From positions 1 through 63,990 of the forward strand of contig UQXO01000009.1 of the NCBI GenBank assembly GCA_900545005.1: a DNA stretch of 63,990 nt. Direction: 5' to 3'. Shown here in pieces: positions 1-7,912 of the stretch; within the stretch, counting starts at the first letter, position 1; every line of letters starts with the position of its first letter. The position numbers were made by a program, and so were the translations under genes. The notes beneath the pieces are model-generated. The model saw nothing but the letters and a program-made list of their open reading frames with translations, was not told where the DNA came from and did not search any database. Source of the stretch: an uncultured Mycoplasmatota bacterium (GTDB lineage: Bacteria; Bacillota_I; Bacilli_A; RF39; UBA660).

Positions 1-104
1 ACTTCTAAATACAATAAAATCATTTCTTCATTTACTTTTCTGTAAGCATTATTTTTTCGCTTTTCAATCATTTCAATAATCTGATTAAAATTAATATCTA
101 ACAT
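1..104 (-). CDS. DUF1016/YhcG-type nuclease family protein, N-terminal fragment
   Basis: The first 34 codons of a minus-strand gene run off the left edge of the window. The start ATG at 104 is preceded by an AAGGA ribosome binding site about 11 bases upstream. The peptide has the pattern EMIEKRKNNAYRKVNEEMI followed by LLYLEV. This resembles the opening helix of the DUF1016 N-terminal domain (YhcG family, usually followed by a PD-(D/E)XK nuclease domain). Too little is visible to confirm the nuclease part. A TATAAT-like box on the minus strand at 149-154 could be its -10 element. Confidence 0.5.
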   Translation of the reverse strand, partial: MLDINFNQIIEMIEKRKNNAYRKVNEEMILLYLE

Positions 105-426
105 ATATAACCACATCCTTAAAATAAGTTATTTGTAATTTCAAACAAATTATATCATTTAATTTGATAACTTTATATACTTTCAATGAAATTTGGGAAA
201 ATTTTGTATATAATGTTTTTAGAAAGAGAATTTAGTTCGTAACTTGTATGTGATTCGCTCCAATCCAAGATAAATTTATAGCTTTTTCTTTAAAAAGTGA
301 CAAAAAGAGCCGATGTGAACAGAAAGTGAACGAATCGATTGATATTTTTCCCAAAACTTTATATACTGTATGCAGCACACTTAAAAAGACATTTACGGTC
401 ATTATGGACCTTAAATGCCTTTTTTG
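105..426. other. Non-coding stretch upstream of the first gene
   Basis: This stretch of about 320 bases has no convincing gene. It holds a possible -10 box for the left-edge gene (149-154) and the terminator of the neighbouring zinc-ribbon gene (383-425). A 12-base direct repeat of the form AACTTTATATAC occurs near 169 and 356. There is also an inverted TTTGGGAAAA / TTTTCCCAAA pair near 190 and 349. In such AT-rich sequence these could be chance. Confidence 0.4.
383..425 (-). terminator. Rho-independent terminator of the zinc-ribbon/Ltp-repeat gene
   Basis: A stem of about 18 bp (383-400 with 407-424, a few mismatches) and a 6-base loop lies directly after the stop codon at 427. On the minus strand it ends in a run of T. 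The flanking runs are A/T symmetrical, so it could also work in the other direction. Confidence 0.75.
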
Positions 427-1326
427 TTAATCATCTAAATGATCTATTGCATACTGGGCTTCGTCTTTAGTGAATTCTTCACCATATTCCGATATAAGTT
501 GTTTATATATAGCTGATTTAGACATACTCATTGTTTCTTGATAATTCTTAGCGGTTGCTAAAGCGTTGGCGTTCCAGTCTGCCTTAATGTTATCTATAGC
601 ATATTGAGCTTCGGCCGCAGTAAAACCTTCGCCATATTCAGAAGTAAGTTGTTTATAAATTCTTTTCTTGGACATATGCATAACAGAAGAATATGTTTCG
701 GCCTTTTTCAAAGCATTAGTTTCTCCAGTTGTTGGTTTCTTTCCTAAAGAATAGATAATTGTTATTTTATCCCCTTCATGAATTACTGCATTAATAGTAG
801 CACTTTGACTAACAAAACCTCCTTTAGGAATGGTATCCGAATAGTCACTAGTAATGTTACATTTAACTTTCTTTTCAGTACACCAAGAATTAATACTATC
901 TTCAGTCATCGTGCTAAAATCGATAACAGTAACTTCAGCTTTTGGCGTTGCTGGTTTGTTTTCAGTTCCTGTACTAGTACCCGTATTAGTGCCGGTATCA
1001 GAAGAATTATTATCGCTATTATTTACAGATATAAAAATCAAAAATATAAATGCAAAGACTATCGTTAAAATAACCTTAGTCTTCTTTTTCATTTCCGGAT
1101 GAAATTTCCACATAAAAAAGATACCAACGGGTGCAAAGACAATAAGCATTACCCACATAAACCATATTTCTGCATAGAATTTCTTTTTTTCACTTATTTG
1201 CGAATTTTCTTTTACTTCTGCTTTTATTTCTTTATTTTCCTTTACGACTTGTAATTGTCGACCACATTTGGGACAGACAATACTTTCTTTAGGAATTTGT
1301 TCTCCACAATACTTACAAAACTTCAT
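427..1326 (-). CDS. Zinc-ribbon membrane protein with PASTA-like domain and two Ltp repeats
   Basis: The N-terminus is a zinc ribbon with CxxC pairs at residues 4/7 and 18/21. Two hydrophobic segments follow (about 50-73 and 84-100), then a Thr/Gly-rich linker. A PASTA-like domain lies at about 133-192. Two tandem repeats of about 47 residues end the protein (about 205-298), each with a pattern like MSKxxIYKQLxSEYGE followed by AQYAID. These repeats match the 'host cell surface-exposed lipoprotein' (Ltp) family, first known from a phage superinfection-exclusion lipoprotein. The C-terminal part is predicted outside the cell. The next gene downstream on the chromosome, also on the minus strand, encodes a related zinc ribbon. 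The role is unknown; phage exclusion is only a family-based possibility. Confidence 0.75.
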   Translation of the reverse strand: MKFCKYCGEQIPKESIVCPKCGRQLQVVKENKEIKAEVKENSQISEKKKFYAEIWFMWVMLIVFAPVGIFFMWKFHPEMKKKTKVILTIVFAFIFLIFISVNNSDNNSSDTGTNTGTSTGTENKPATPKAEVTVIDFSTMTEDSINSWCTEKKVKCNITSDYSDTIPKGGFVSQSATINAVIHEGDKITIIYSLGKKPTTGETNALKKAETYSSVMHMSKKRIYKQLTSEYGEGFTAAEAQYAIDNIKADWNANALATAKNYQETMSMSKSAIYKQLISEYGEEFTKDEAQYAIDHLDD

Positions 1327-1347
1327 TTTACCTCTTTACCTCTTTTT

Positions 1348-1719
1348 CTAAACGTAATATGGATCTGGTTTACATAGAATTACAATGGTATCAATAATCC
1401 AACCGATACCGCATAAACCAAACGTTAATAAATATAATATTCCCGTTCCTGTTTTTCCTTCATAAAATTTATGAGCGCCAAAATAGCCTAAGAAAAAACA
1501 CAGTAAAAACGCTACCCATTTATCGCATTTTCTGACATTACCCCCAATGACTTGATTATTATTTTGATTATTATTATTAATAATTATCTGAGGATTAGAA
1601 CTTTTTTTATCAGCATCCGACTTTAATTCTTCTAGTTGACGCCCGCATTTAGGACACATTACAGCATCTATGTAAACTTCATTGCCACAGAATTCACAAA
1701 ATTTCTTATCATTATTCAT
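1348..1719 (-). CDS. Zinc-ribbon TM2-domain membrane protein
   Basis: A 123-residue protein. It has an N-terminal zinc ribbon (CEFC and CPKC pairs), an Asn-rich linker and a C-terminal TM2 domain. The TM2 domain has two hydrophobic helices separated by a short turn with the pattern GxxGAHKFYxGKTGTG. The start at 1719 was chosen over 1743 because AAAGGAGG lies just upstream of it. TM2 proteins sit in the membrane and their biochemical role is not settled. The zinc ribbon resembles that of the Ltp-repeat gene downstream, 21 bases away, so both are probably cotranscribed. The low-complexity run of Asn/Gln (about residues 46-58) is typical of linkers in this genome. Confidence 0.8.
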   Translation of the reverse strand: MNNDKKFCEFCGNEVYIDAVMCPKCGRQLEELKSDADKKSSNPQIIINNNNQNNNQVIGGNVRKCDKWVAFLLCFFLGYFGAHKFYEGKTGTGILYLLTFGLCGIGWIIDTIVILCKPDPYYV

Positions 1720-1913
1720 TTTATACCTCCTTTCACTACTCACTACTAAATCAAAAAATACCTATACAAGCATACTTTTTAATTAAAGATAAACATCTTT
1801 ATCTCTAATCTTATTATAACATAACTTACTCGAATGGAGTAGGCATATTTTTCTAAAGAAATGAGAAAATTATTAATAGCAGATAGATACAATTATTGAT
1901 TGGTGGTGAGGGT

Positions 1914-2159
1914 ATGTTTGATCGTAGTGATGAAAACTATGTTTATGAATTAGTAAGTAAAAATATTAAGAGAATCCGTAAAGAAAAAGGCTATACCCAA
2001 GAGCAGTTAGCAGAAAAGATGTCCTACTCTACTCAGTTTATTTCTAATATTGAAAGTAAAAATCATCAAACCTTCTCACTTGGTACCTTATGGCGTTTTG
2101 TGACCGTTTTAAATATTGATATTAATGAATTATTTAAAGAAGATGAAAAAAAACATTAA
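1914..2159 (+). CDS. XRE-family HTH transcriptional regulator
   Basis: An 81-residue protein that is almost entirely one helix-turn-helix domain of the Cro/CI type. The recognition region reads GYTQEQLAEKMSYSTQFISN followed by IESKN. The ATG at 1914 follows GGTGGTGAGG at a good distance, so the upstream TTG at 1896 is unlikely. It is the only plus-strand gene in the first 24 kb and is divergent from the TM2 gene, so it may control that promoter region. No ligand or dimerisation domain is visible. Its target is unknown. Confidence 0.8.
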   Translation: MFDRSDENYVYELVSKNIKRIRKEKGYTQEQLAEKMSYSTQFISNIESKNHQTFSLGTLWRFVTVLNIDINELFKEDEKKH

Positions 2160-2187
2160 CTTAGAAACTTTTAGTTAATGGTTTTTA
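2147..2187. terminator. Bidirectional terminator between two convergent XRE genes
   Basis: A hairpin with arms at 2151-2161 and 2173-2183, flanked by A-rich and T-rich runs, overlaps the stop codons of both convergent genes. The symmetry suits termination in both directions. Confidence 0.7.
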
Positions 2188-3513
2188 TTTGCTATTTTCT
2201 TTTAAGACTTCTATGTTTTCAGGACTAGCATAGACTTTGATATTACTAATCTCATGAATAGTATCTTCAAAGTTATAGATTTCTTGATTATTAAGACTAT
2301 TTAATAATTCTTTAAATAATTCCTTCTTATTGGAACATCTACTATATAGTTTTAGACTACCATGGATATTTAAGTAATCTAGAGTACAGGCTTTATTTAT
2401 TTGATATTCTATTCTTAGATTATCTCTATTATCTTCAATATATTCTATCTTACTTAGATTATTTAAAGATAAGTTATTATCCATAGATACTTCTATATCT
2501 TTGGTATCTACATACTTAAGATTAGTTAAACTATCTTTAAAATTTAATATACTAGTAATAGCTAAACCACTAGAGATACCAAAGATGATAAGACTTATTA
2601 AGAACATATTAATTATTATTTTCATATTACTAGTTCTACTAAAGATAAAGTTTAATAAGACTAGGATAATCATAATACTAATAACACTTAAAGATATTAT
2701 ACTTCCTAAAACTCCTATAAAGAAGAGACCGGATTTAGTTATTAAGAAGGATATCATAAGACTAATACATAATAATACTAACCCTATAGATATTAAAACT
2801 ACTAGGAAGAAGGTTATTCCTTTGATTATTCCTTTTAAAAGATTATAGATTATCGCAAAGAAATAATCATCATTAGAACTAGTATTCTTAATAATAATTC
2901 TAGGAGTTTTAATAAGTTCTAGGGACTTAGAGTCTTCTAAAGACTTCTCTTTTAAGACACTCTGGTAACTAGATAAATACCTAGACTTATAAAGTTTAAT
3001 AATAATTATAAGATTAAAGAGAAGGCCTAAGAGTAAGTAAAGACTTCCTAAGGTATTATAGATAAATTTATATACTGAGTGATTTATATTCTTTAAAAGA
3101 TAATAGACTAGAAAGTCACCCAGATGGGCTCCTAGTAACCAAATAATAAATAAGATACTAATGATAATAATAGTCTCAAAGATTAGTTTTACTTTAGATT
3201 TTAAGGTCATTCGGTAGAACAATTCAATACTGTCAGTAATAGAGTTAAAAACTTTATCAAGATAATTATCAAATACTTTCTTTGATATTTTCTTATCTTC
3301 AATAGCTTCGATATCTTTATGGAGTAAATCATCTATATTAAGATTAAACTTATTACAAAGCATCATTATTTTATCCATCTCGGGATAGGCTACTTTTGAC
3401 TCCCATTTACTAATGGCTTGTCTTGATACTCCTAAGATACTAGCTAAGTCTTCTTGACTAAGTTTATGTTTCTTTCTGATTTTTTTTAAGTTTTCTGCTA
3501 ATGTGCTATTCAT
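2185..3513 (-). CDS. XRE HTH domain fused to a multi-pass membrane protein
   Basis: A 442-residue protein. Residues 5-60 form a typical Cro/CI HTH (LSQEDLASILGVSRQAISKW pattern). The rest holds about six hydrophobic segments in pairs (about 105-165, 225-300) and a C-terminal soluble region of about 90 residues. HTH-plus-membrane proteins of this kind are common in Bacillota and are thought to be membrane-tethered regulators. The start has an AAGGAG site 8 bases upstream. It is not clear what the C-terminal soluble part senses. Confidence 0.75.
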   Translation of the reverse strand: MNSTLAENLKKIRKKHKLSQEDLASILGVSRQAISKWESKVAYPEMDKIMMLCNKFNLNIDDLLHKDIEAIEDKKISKKVFDNYLDKVFNSITDSIELFYRMTLKSKVKLIFETIIIISILFIIWLLGAHLGDFLVYYLLKNINHSVYKFIYNTLGSLYLLLGLLFNLIIIIKLYKSRYLSSYQSVLKEKSLEDSKSLELIKTPRIIIKNTSSNDDYFFAIIYNLLKGIIKGITFFLVVLISIGLVLLCISLMISFLITKSGLFFIGVLGSIISLSVISIMIILVLLNFIFSRTSNMKIIINMFLISLIIFGISSGLAITSILNFKDSLTNLKYVDTKDIEVSMDNNLSLNNLSKIEYIEDNRDNLRIEYQINKACTLDYLNIHGSLKLYSRCSNKKELFKELLNSLNNQEIYNFEDTIHEISNIKVYASPENIEVLKENSK

Positions 3514-3626
3514 AAAAATTCTCCTTTTCTAAGAAAATTGTATATTATTCCACTGGTTGCCCTCTACCACTTTTAGGTTGAAGTATTGAGAATTTTAGTT
3601 GCTAAAGAAATTTTTTCTTAAAAATA

Positions 3627-4844
3627 TTACTTTTCTAAGGTGAAGGTATGTATTTCTAGGGAATATGTACTTGGATTAAAGATAATTACTTCTATCTCGT
3701 TTTCTCCTTCTAGAATACTATTATATTCATTAGAGGTTTTATTATAGATAAGATAATAAGCATCTTTAGAGGTCATTAGTTTAGATGGAAGATTGTCTTT
3801 TAAATATTCTTTAATATCAGATAGTTTTAACCAATGGGAGTTATTTTTAATTTGTTCTTCAATAGTAGGGATTTCATCACTTTGATAAGTAACAATAGTC
3901 ACTTTATAATTAGAAGTCTTAAGGCCTAAGTTACCAGGATAACTAATATTCATATGAAGTTCTCGAGAACGATTAATATTCATTATAGTATCATATTCAA
4001 AAGATAGATCATCATTAAAAAGAAAACTAAAAGAACCAAAGATTAGTAAAAAGATAGAAACAAGAATCCCAACGATGATATTCTTATTAGAGTTCTCATT
4101 AGATTGTTGATATCTAAAGCCCATAATAATCGAAAGAAGAGGAATTGGTAACCAAGTATATAAAATCCACATATTTCTTTCCATATCTAAAGGATCTTTA
4201 CTACTACTAGTCTTTAAAACACAGAATAAGGCACCATAGATGCTTAAAATAGATAAGACAAATAAAATTGTAAGAATAGCATTACTCTTCTTTTTATCAG
4301 AAATATTAAATATTTTCTTTTGAGGATTTTTTTCTAAATTGGTTAATTTTTCTTTAAGAAGAGGAATAAGCTCTAAAGGACATTCAGACTTATTAAAAGT
4401 AATAACTATATTGAGTTTTTTATTCTCCAGATGAATATTAAGGTTAGTTTCTATAAACTTAGTAAAGTCTTTATAGTAATACTTAGAAGCTTGAGTTTCA
4501 TTGGTCATAATAAAATAATCACTATAGAAACTATATTCATTAGTATAATACTCTTTCTCAGGATATTTTTGAGTAAATTCTTTTGTTAAGATTTTATTAT
4601 ATTCTAGTTTAATTTTAACTAAAACGTATAGTCCTATAATAAATAAGACTATTATGAAGATAAGTAGACTACGAAAATAAGCACCAAAGATAAGAGGGAT
4701 AAAGCTATAGATTAGAAGATACCGCCATACTAAAGACCAATAAATTCTAGGAAAACATTGGGAAGCTCGAAGTAAATCTTCTATTTTGATGGTATCAGTA
4801 AATTCTAGGACCGGTTTTTCTTTAACATTTAATATACTATTCAT
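3627..4844 (-). CDS. Membrane protein with YcxB-like domain
   Basis: A 405-residue protein. It has two N-terminal membrane helices (about 40-80) followed by a soluble segment with the pattern FYSDYFIM, SKYYYKDFTKFIET and LNIHLENKK (about 105-165). That segment resembles the YcxB-like domain (PF14317 type) found in small Bacillota membrane proteins of unknown role. A second membrane region follows (about 190-275, three helices), then an extracellular-looking C-terminal region of about 120 residues. The tandem arrangement makes it longer than simple YcxB proteins. Function unknown. It starts right after a divergent-free gap and lies in the same direction as its neighbours. Confidence 0.5.
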   Translation of the reverse strand: MNSILNVKEKPVLEFTDTIKIEDLLRASQCFPRIYWSLVWRYLLIYSFIPLIFGAYFRSLLIFIIVLFIIGLYVLVKIKLEYNKILTKEFTQKYPEKEYYTNEYSFYSDYFIMTNETQASKYYYKDFTKFIETNLNIHLENKKLNIVITFNKSECPLELIPLLKEKLTNLEKNPQKKIFNISDKKKSNAILTILFVLSILSIYGALFCVLKTSSSKDPLDMERNMWILYTWLPIPLLSIIMGFRYQQSNENSNKNIIVGILVSIFLLIFGSFSFLFNDDLSFEYDTIMNINRSRELHMNISYPGNLGLKTSNYKVTIVTYQSDEIPTIEEQIKNNSHWLKLSDIKEYLKDNLPSKLMTSKDAYYLIYNKTSNEYNSILEGENEIEVIIFNPSTYSLEIHTFTLEK

Positions 4845-4876
4845 ATAACAACACTCTCTCTAAGAGTATTATAGCA

Positions 4877-4906
4877 TAAAAAACTACTTACTAAGATAGT
4901 AAATAG
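4877..4906 (-). terminator. Terminator of the J-domain-like gene
   Basis: A 9-bp stem (4884-4892 with 4898-4906, one G-T pair), a 5-base loop and six T on the minus strand follow the stop codon at 4908. Confidence 0.8.
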
Positions 4907-4907
4907 T

Positions 4908-5447
4908 CTATTTTAATTTATGAGTTAGATTATTGTCATCTTTAACTTTTTTTGAACTTTCATTTAAATAAGTCTCTTTTAATGCAAGTTCCAAAGCTTG
5001 TAAAATATTAAGTTCTTCTTTGGAAGTGATTTGGCATTTTTTAATTAAATCAGAAAAGTAATTTAATTGAGTCCAAACAAACTCCACAAAAATATTTTGA
5101 TCATCAGCACTTAAATCTTTAGTAAAGACATTTTCATAACCATAATATTCATCAGAAATATCATAAGCACATTCTTCTTGTCTATAACAATTATATTTGT
5201 AAAACTTTTCAGGATCACTAAGATTAGCATAAGCATTAACAATATCTAATAGAGTACTATAATCATAAGTACAATCATGCTTTTCAATTAAAGTCTTAAC
5301 AATAGCAAAACGACTAATAAAAGCATACTTAATCATCGCCAAGGTAGCATCCTTTGCTACCGGATGCTTACTATCCACACTCGGTAAGTCTAAAAGTTTC
5401 CAATAATCAATATTCCCATAATTTAAAATTTCCATAAACCCATTCAT
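4908..5447 (-). CDS. J-domain-like protein lacking the HPD motif
   Basis: A protein of about 179 residues. The N-terminal part starts NIDYWKLLDLP, has a long basic/hydrophobic helix, and then reads LLDIVNAYANLSDPEKFYKY. This is close to helices I, II and III of a DnaJ J-domain ('AYEVLSDPEKRxxYD'). The HPD loop needed to stimulate DnaK is not seen; only an EKHD remnant sits near that place. The C-terminal half is acidic and helical with a Lys-rich end. The start is uncertain. Possible ATG codons are at 5474, 5447 and 5435, and the purine-rich GGAG/GAGGGG sits inside the longest frame, which favours 5447 or 5435. It lies next to hsp20, which suits a chaperone-related role, but this is inference. 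Confidence 0.5.
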   Translation of the reverse strand: MNGFMEILNYGNIDYWKLLDLPSVDSKHPVAKDATLAMIKYAFISRFAIVKTLIEKHDCTYDYSTLLDIVNAYANLSDPEKFYKYNCYRQEECAYDISDEYYGYENVFTKDLSADDQNIFVEFVWTQLNYFSDLIKKCQITSKEELNILQALELALKETYLNESSKKVKDDNNLTHKLK

Positions 5448-5518
5448 CCCCTCAATTTCTCCATATGTTATCATTATTATCTACTAAAGTCAAGCGGTTT
5501 TTGTGAAAAAAAGTTTAC

Positions 5519-5556
5519 AAAAAAGAAAAGAGGCACCCTTTTGGATGTCCCTTTAT
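5519..5556 (-). terminator. Terminator of hsp20
   Basis: On the minus strand an AAAGGGACATCC / GGGTGCCTCTTT hairpin with wobble pairs is followed by TTTTCTTTTTT, directly after the hsp20 stop codon. Confidence 0.7.
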
Positions 5557-5969
5557 TCACCAATTTCAATGTATTTCTTTTCTGGTAATTTTCCTTTATT
5601 TTCTACCTTAGGAACTTCTAAAGTTAAAATACCATTCTTGAAATTAGCTTTAACATTTTCTGGCTTTACTTCATCGCCAATGTAGAAGCTACGTGAGCAT
5701 TCACCATAGTATCTTTCTTTTCTAATGTATTTACCTTTCTTGCTATCGTTGTCTTCATTATTAACTTTCGCATTAATAGTTAAATAACCATCGGTAATAT
5801 CAATCTTAATATTCTTTTTATCAAAGCCTGGTAGATCAATATCTATCACATAATTATCTTTATCTTCACGGATATCCGTCTTCATCATTTTGCTTTCGCT
5901 TTTTCTAAAGAATGAATCTCCAAAAATATCATCAAATAAATCAAAATCTCTATTTGGTACTAACATCAT
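5553..5969 (-). CDS. hsp20: Small heat-shock protein Hsp20 (alpha-crystallin domain)
   Basis: A 138-residue ATP-independent chaperone that holds unfolded proteins. Residues about 30-130 form the alpha-crystallin domain: DxYVIDIDLPGF, a beta-strand GYLTINAK, and the highly conserved FKNGILTLEVPK near the C-terminus. The tail ends in basic residues plus IEIGE. The N-terminus starts with the typical LVPNRDFDLFDDIF. The start was set at 5969 because the AAAGGAA site overlaps the first ATG (5978) and is well spaced for 5969. The promoter is covered by a CIRCE operator, so HrcA repression with heat induction is expected. Confidence 0.92.
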   Translation of the reverse strand: MMLVPNRDFDLFDDIFGDSFFRKSESKMMKTDIREDKDNYVIDIDLPGFDKKNIKIDITDGYLTINAKVNNEDNDSKKGKYIRKERYYGECSRSFYIGDEVKPENVKANFKNGILTLEVPKVENKGKLPEKKYIEIGE

Positions 5970-6036
5970 ATAAATCATTTCCTTTCACTAATACAATATT
6001 ATACCTAGTAAGGATATCTTTTTTCCTTACGATTAT

Positions 6037-6065
6037 GTTATACCACTTTTTATTAGCACTGTCAA
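6037..6065 (-). promoter_or_regulatory. SigA-type promoter of hsp20
   Basis: On the minus strand a perfect -35 TTGACA (6060-6065) and a -10 TATAAC (6037-6042) are 17 bases apart. The -35 lies inside the CIRCE element, so bound HrcA would block RNA polymerase. Confidence 0.8.
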
Positions 6066-6079
6066 GTAGTAAGTGCTAA
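6053..6079. promoter_or_regulatory. CIRCE operator (HrcA site) upstream of hsp20
   Basis: The inverted repeat TTAGCACT-N11-AGTGCTAA has arms at 6053-6060 and 6072-6079. It matches the CIRCE consensus TTAGCACTC-N9-GAGTGCTAA except for the innermost base of each arm. It overlaps the -35 box of hsp20 and the last codons of the upstream CotF-like gene. hrcA itself is not in the window. Confidence 0.88.
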
Positions 6080-6327
6080 TTATTTTGACTTTTTTGTTTC
6101 GTAAGAAGAGTTTTAATATCTTTACTATTTGCTTCCTTAAGAGTTACCCATTCTAGGGAGTACTCTAAGTTATATAATTCTTTCGCTAGACTAGAAAGTT
6201 CCATAAACTCTTTTAAATATTCCTTATAAATAAATTCACTTGATGCTTCATTTAAAGCAATACTATAGTTAACAACCATATTCTTAATACTTGCTAAGAC
6301 ATCATTTAACATAGCTTTACTTTCCAT
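6076..6327 (-). CDS. CotF-like spore coat family protein
   Basis: An 83-residue helical protein. The patterns MLNDVLASIKNMVVNYSIAL, then SSLAKELYNL and finally a basic tail, resemble the CotF/spore-coat family of Clostridia and Bacilli ('NDVLxSxKxxxxxYxxALxE ... EQxxxDLYNxAxxxGxY'). The ATG at 6327 follows GGGGAAAAGT, so it is preferred over the upstream GTG at 6339. The gene overlaps the end of the upstream partner, which suggests translational coupling. Family match is by pattern only. Alternatives are other ferritin-like small helical proteins. Confidence 0.5.
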   Translation of the reverse strand: MESKAMLNDVLASIKNMVVNYSIALNEASSEFIYKEYLKEFMELSSLAKELYNLEYSLEWVTLKEANSKDIKTLLTKQKSQNN

Positions 6328-6529
6328 ACTTTTCCCCACTTTCTAAGACTTTGGTTAATCCTTTGATATTATTATCAACAGTATTAATTACTTTCTCTAA
6401 GTAAGGACATAAGTCTTCATCGAAACATTCATCGACGAAATAAATTAATTTACTCTTTAGAGTATTATTCCAACTTAACATATCTTCTAGATAAGCTAAG
6501 TCTTTAGTTGAGACCATTTTAGGCCACAT
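6317..6529 (-). CDS. Small helical protein, likely coat-associated partner of the CotF-like protein
   Basis: A 70-residue acidic helical protein. The pattern VSTKDLAYLEDMLSWNNTLK with a Cys pair later (DECFDEDLCPYL) resembles the small spore coat proteins that often precede CotF-like genes in Clostridia ('SxKDLxYxxDMLxWNxxxxK'). The ATG at 6529 has GAGGTG six bases upstream; the longer GTG/ATG starts at 6538/6535 lie on that site. It overlaps the next gene by 11 bases. With spoIVA 7 kb away this supports a sporulation link, but direct evidence is absent. Confidence 0.45.
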   Translation of the reverse strand: MWPKMVSTKDLAYLEDMLSWNNTLKSKLIYFVDECFDEDLCPYLEKVINTVDNNIKGLTKVLESGEKYGK

Positions 6530-6593
6530 ATTCATCACCTCAATTATATTATGAGAAGGATTTACTCTTTTTATAATGGAATTTAGTGGAAAT

Positions 6594-6624
6594 TAAAAAA
6601 ACTTTAGAAGTTAATTTTCTAAAG
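6594..6624 (-). terminator. Terminator of the prepilin cassette operon
   Basis: A perfect 8-bp stem CTTTAGAA / TTCTAAAG, a 7-base loop and seven T on the minus strand overlap the 3' end of the last cassette gene. It closes the four-gene operon. Confidence 0.88.
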
Positions 6625-7897
6625 CTTTTATTCCCTCTATAATACCCTTAATTAGATTATCATTTTCAAATGCACTGATAATATCTTCTAAGGCTTTTTT
6701 ATCATTATCATTAAAATCCTTAGTATAATTAGTAATCTCATCTTTAGCTAAATTATCCAAAGCTTTTAAATCATATTTAAGAGTAATATCATTTATCTTT
6801 AAGATACCTTTCAAAGAATCATTACTATCTTCTAAAGTTTCATTACTCATAGTACCAGTATACTTCTTACTTCCCACATATATATTATAATCAATACTTA
6901 GTAGTTTATTTTCCATCGAAGCATCTAATACTATGGAATTATTACCCTTATAATAATAAGCTATATTAGTCTTATGCGTATTATTATTTACCGTTATTTT
7001 TCCAGAAATCTCATTAGATAACGTATACTCAATTGTCGTTAAATTATCATCAATATTAACAGTTATATTAATTCCTTCAACAATACTTAGATTTACCTTA
7101 GCAATACGATTACCAATCATATAGATATTTAAAGTACCAAAATTATCTTTAGTCCCTATTATATCTTTAAAATTATCTTTAGTAATACCAGCAGAAGCAA
7201 AATAATTACCAAATAAAGTAAATAAATTATCTTTAAGAGATTTATTATTATTAATATTATTAATAACACTAGTTAAAGAACTTTTATTTAAGACATAAGA
7301 ATACTTAGTAACTTTAGTGTCTTTATTATTAATACTAGTAGTTATATTCTTCTTAGTAATATATCTTTTCTCTAGAGATTTTAACATTACTTTCTTTAAA
7401 GAACTCTCAGTTTCTTTAAGAATATTATAATTAATATTAGGAGTTAAAAAACTATTTTCGATAATATCATTAATATTAGCCACATTATCTAAACACTCTG
7501 TATCATTACAAGCACTAAAATTATAATTAACACTGTAAGTATTAGTAAGACTAGGACTTTTTATATAGCTATTATTGTTTTGATAATAGTATGTTAATTT
7601 ATTATCTCCAAGAGCAGTATCTAGTTTTATATACTTACTCTTAGGAGAAAAATCTAGATTAAAGTTGATTGTTTCTTTAGAATCGGAAAGTTCTAAAGAA
7701 ACTTGATTATCTTTCATAATATCAGGGACATTTTTTAAAGCTTCTACCCCCTTATCTAGATAATCAAAAGACTTAGTAATAACCATTTTAAAAGGTTTTA
7801 CTTTGTCATTTAAATTTATATAAACTATTAAACCGAGTAGTAAGAAAAGAAGAATACTACCGATTATAATAAAATCTTGTTTAGTTTGCTTTTTCAT
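6611..7897 (-). CDS. Anchored extracellular partner protein of giant prepilin, copy A
   Basis: A 428-residue protein. A short basic N-terminus and one membrane helix (about 10-30) anchor a large soluble extracellular region rich in Asn, Ser and Thr and probably mostly beta-strand. It is a paralogue of the protein at 9786-11006. Shared patterns are a SLELSDSKE/SLELNDSKE opening, a YITKKNI/YITKRKI segment, NNNKSLKDN, GITKxNF and a GTLNI stretch. It is encoded 15 bases after prepilin copy A in the same operon. I do not recognise the family. Being paired twice with a prepilin suggests a dedicated role in assembling, presenting or neutralising that prepilin. Confidence 0.7.
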   Translation of the reverse strand: MKKQTKQDFIIIGSILLFLLLGLIVYINLNDKVKPFKMVITKSFDYLDKGVEALKNVPDIMKDNQVSLELSDSKETINFNLDFSPKSKYIKLDTALGDNKLTYYYQNNNSYIKSPSLTNTYSVNYNFSACNDTECLDNVANINDIIENSFLTPNINYNILKETESSLKKVMLKSLEKRYITKKNITTSINNKDTKVTKYSYVLNKSSLTSVINNINNNKSLKDNLFTLFGNYFASAGITKDNFKDIIGTKDNFGTLNIYMIGNRIAKVNLSIVEGINITVNIDDNLTTIEYTLSNEISGKITVNNNTHKTNIAYYYKGNNSIVLDASMENKLLSIDYNIYVGSKKYTGTMSNETLEDSNDSLKGILKINDITLKYDLKALDNLAKDEITNYTKDFNDNDKKALEDIISAFENDNLIKGIIEGIKALEN

Positions 7898-7912
7898 TTT
7901 CTTCTTTCCTTT

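Noticed and set aside
105..370. Repeated AACTTTATATAC and inverted TTTGGGAAAA words that could mark an element end
   Set aside because: The words are short and AT-rich and there is no gene or border that they would enclose.
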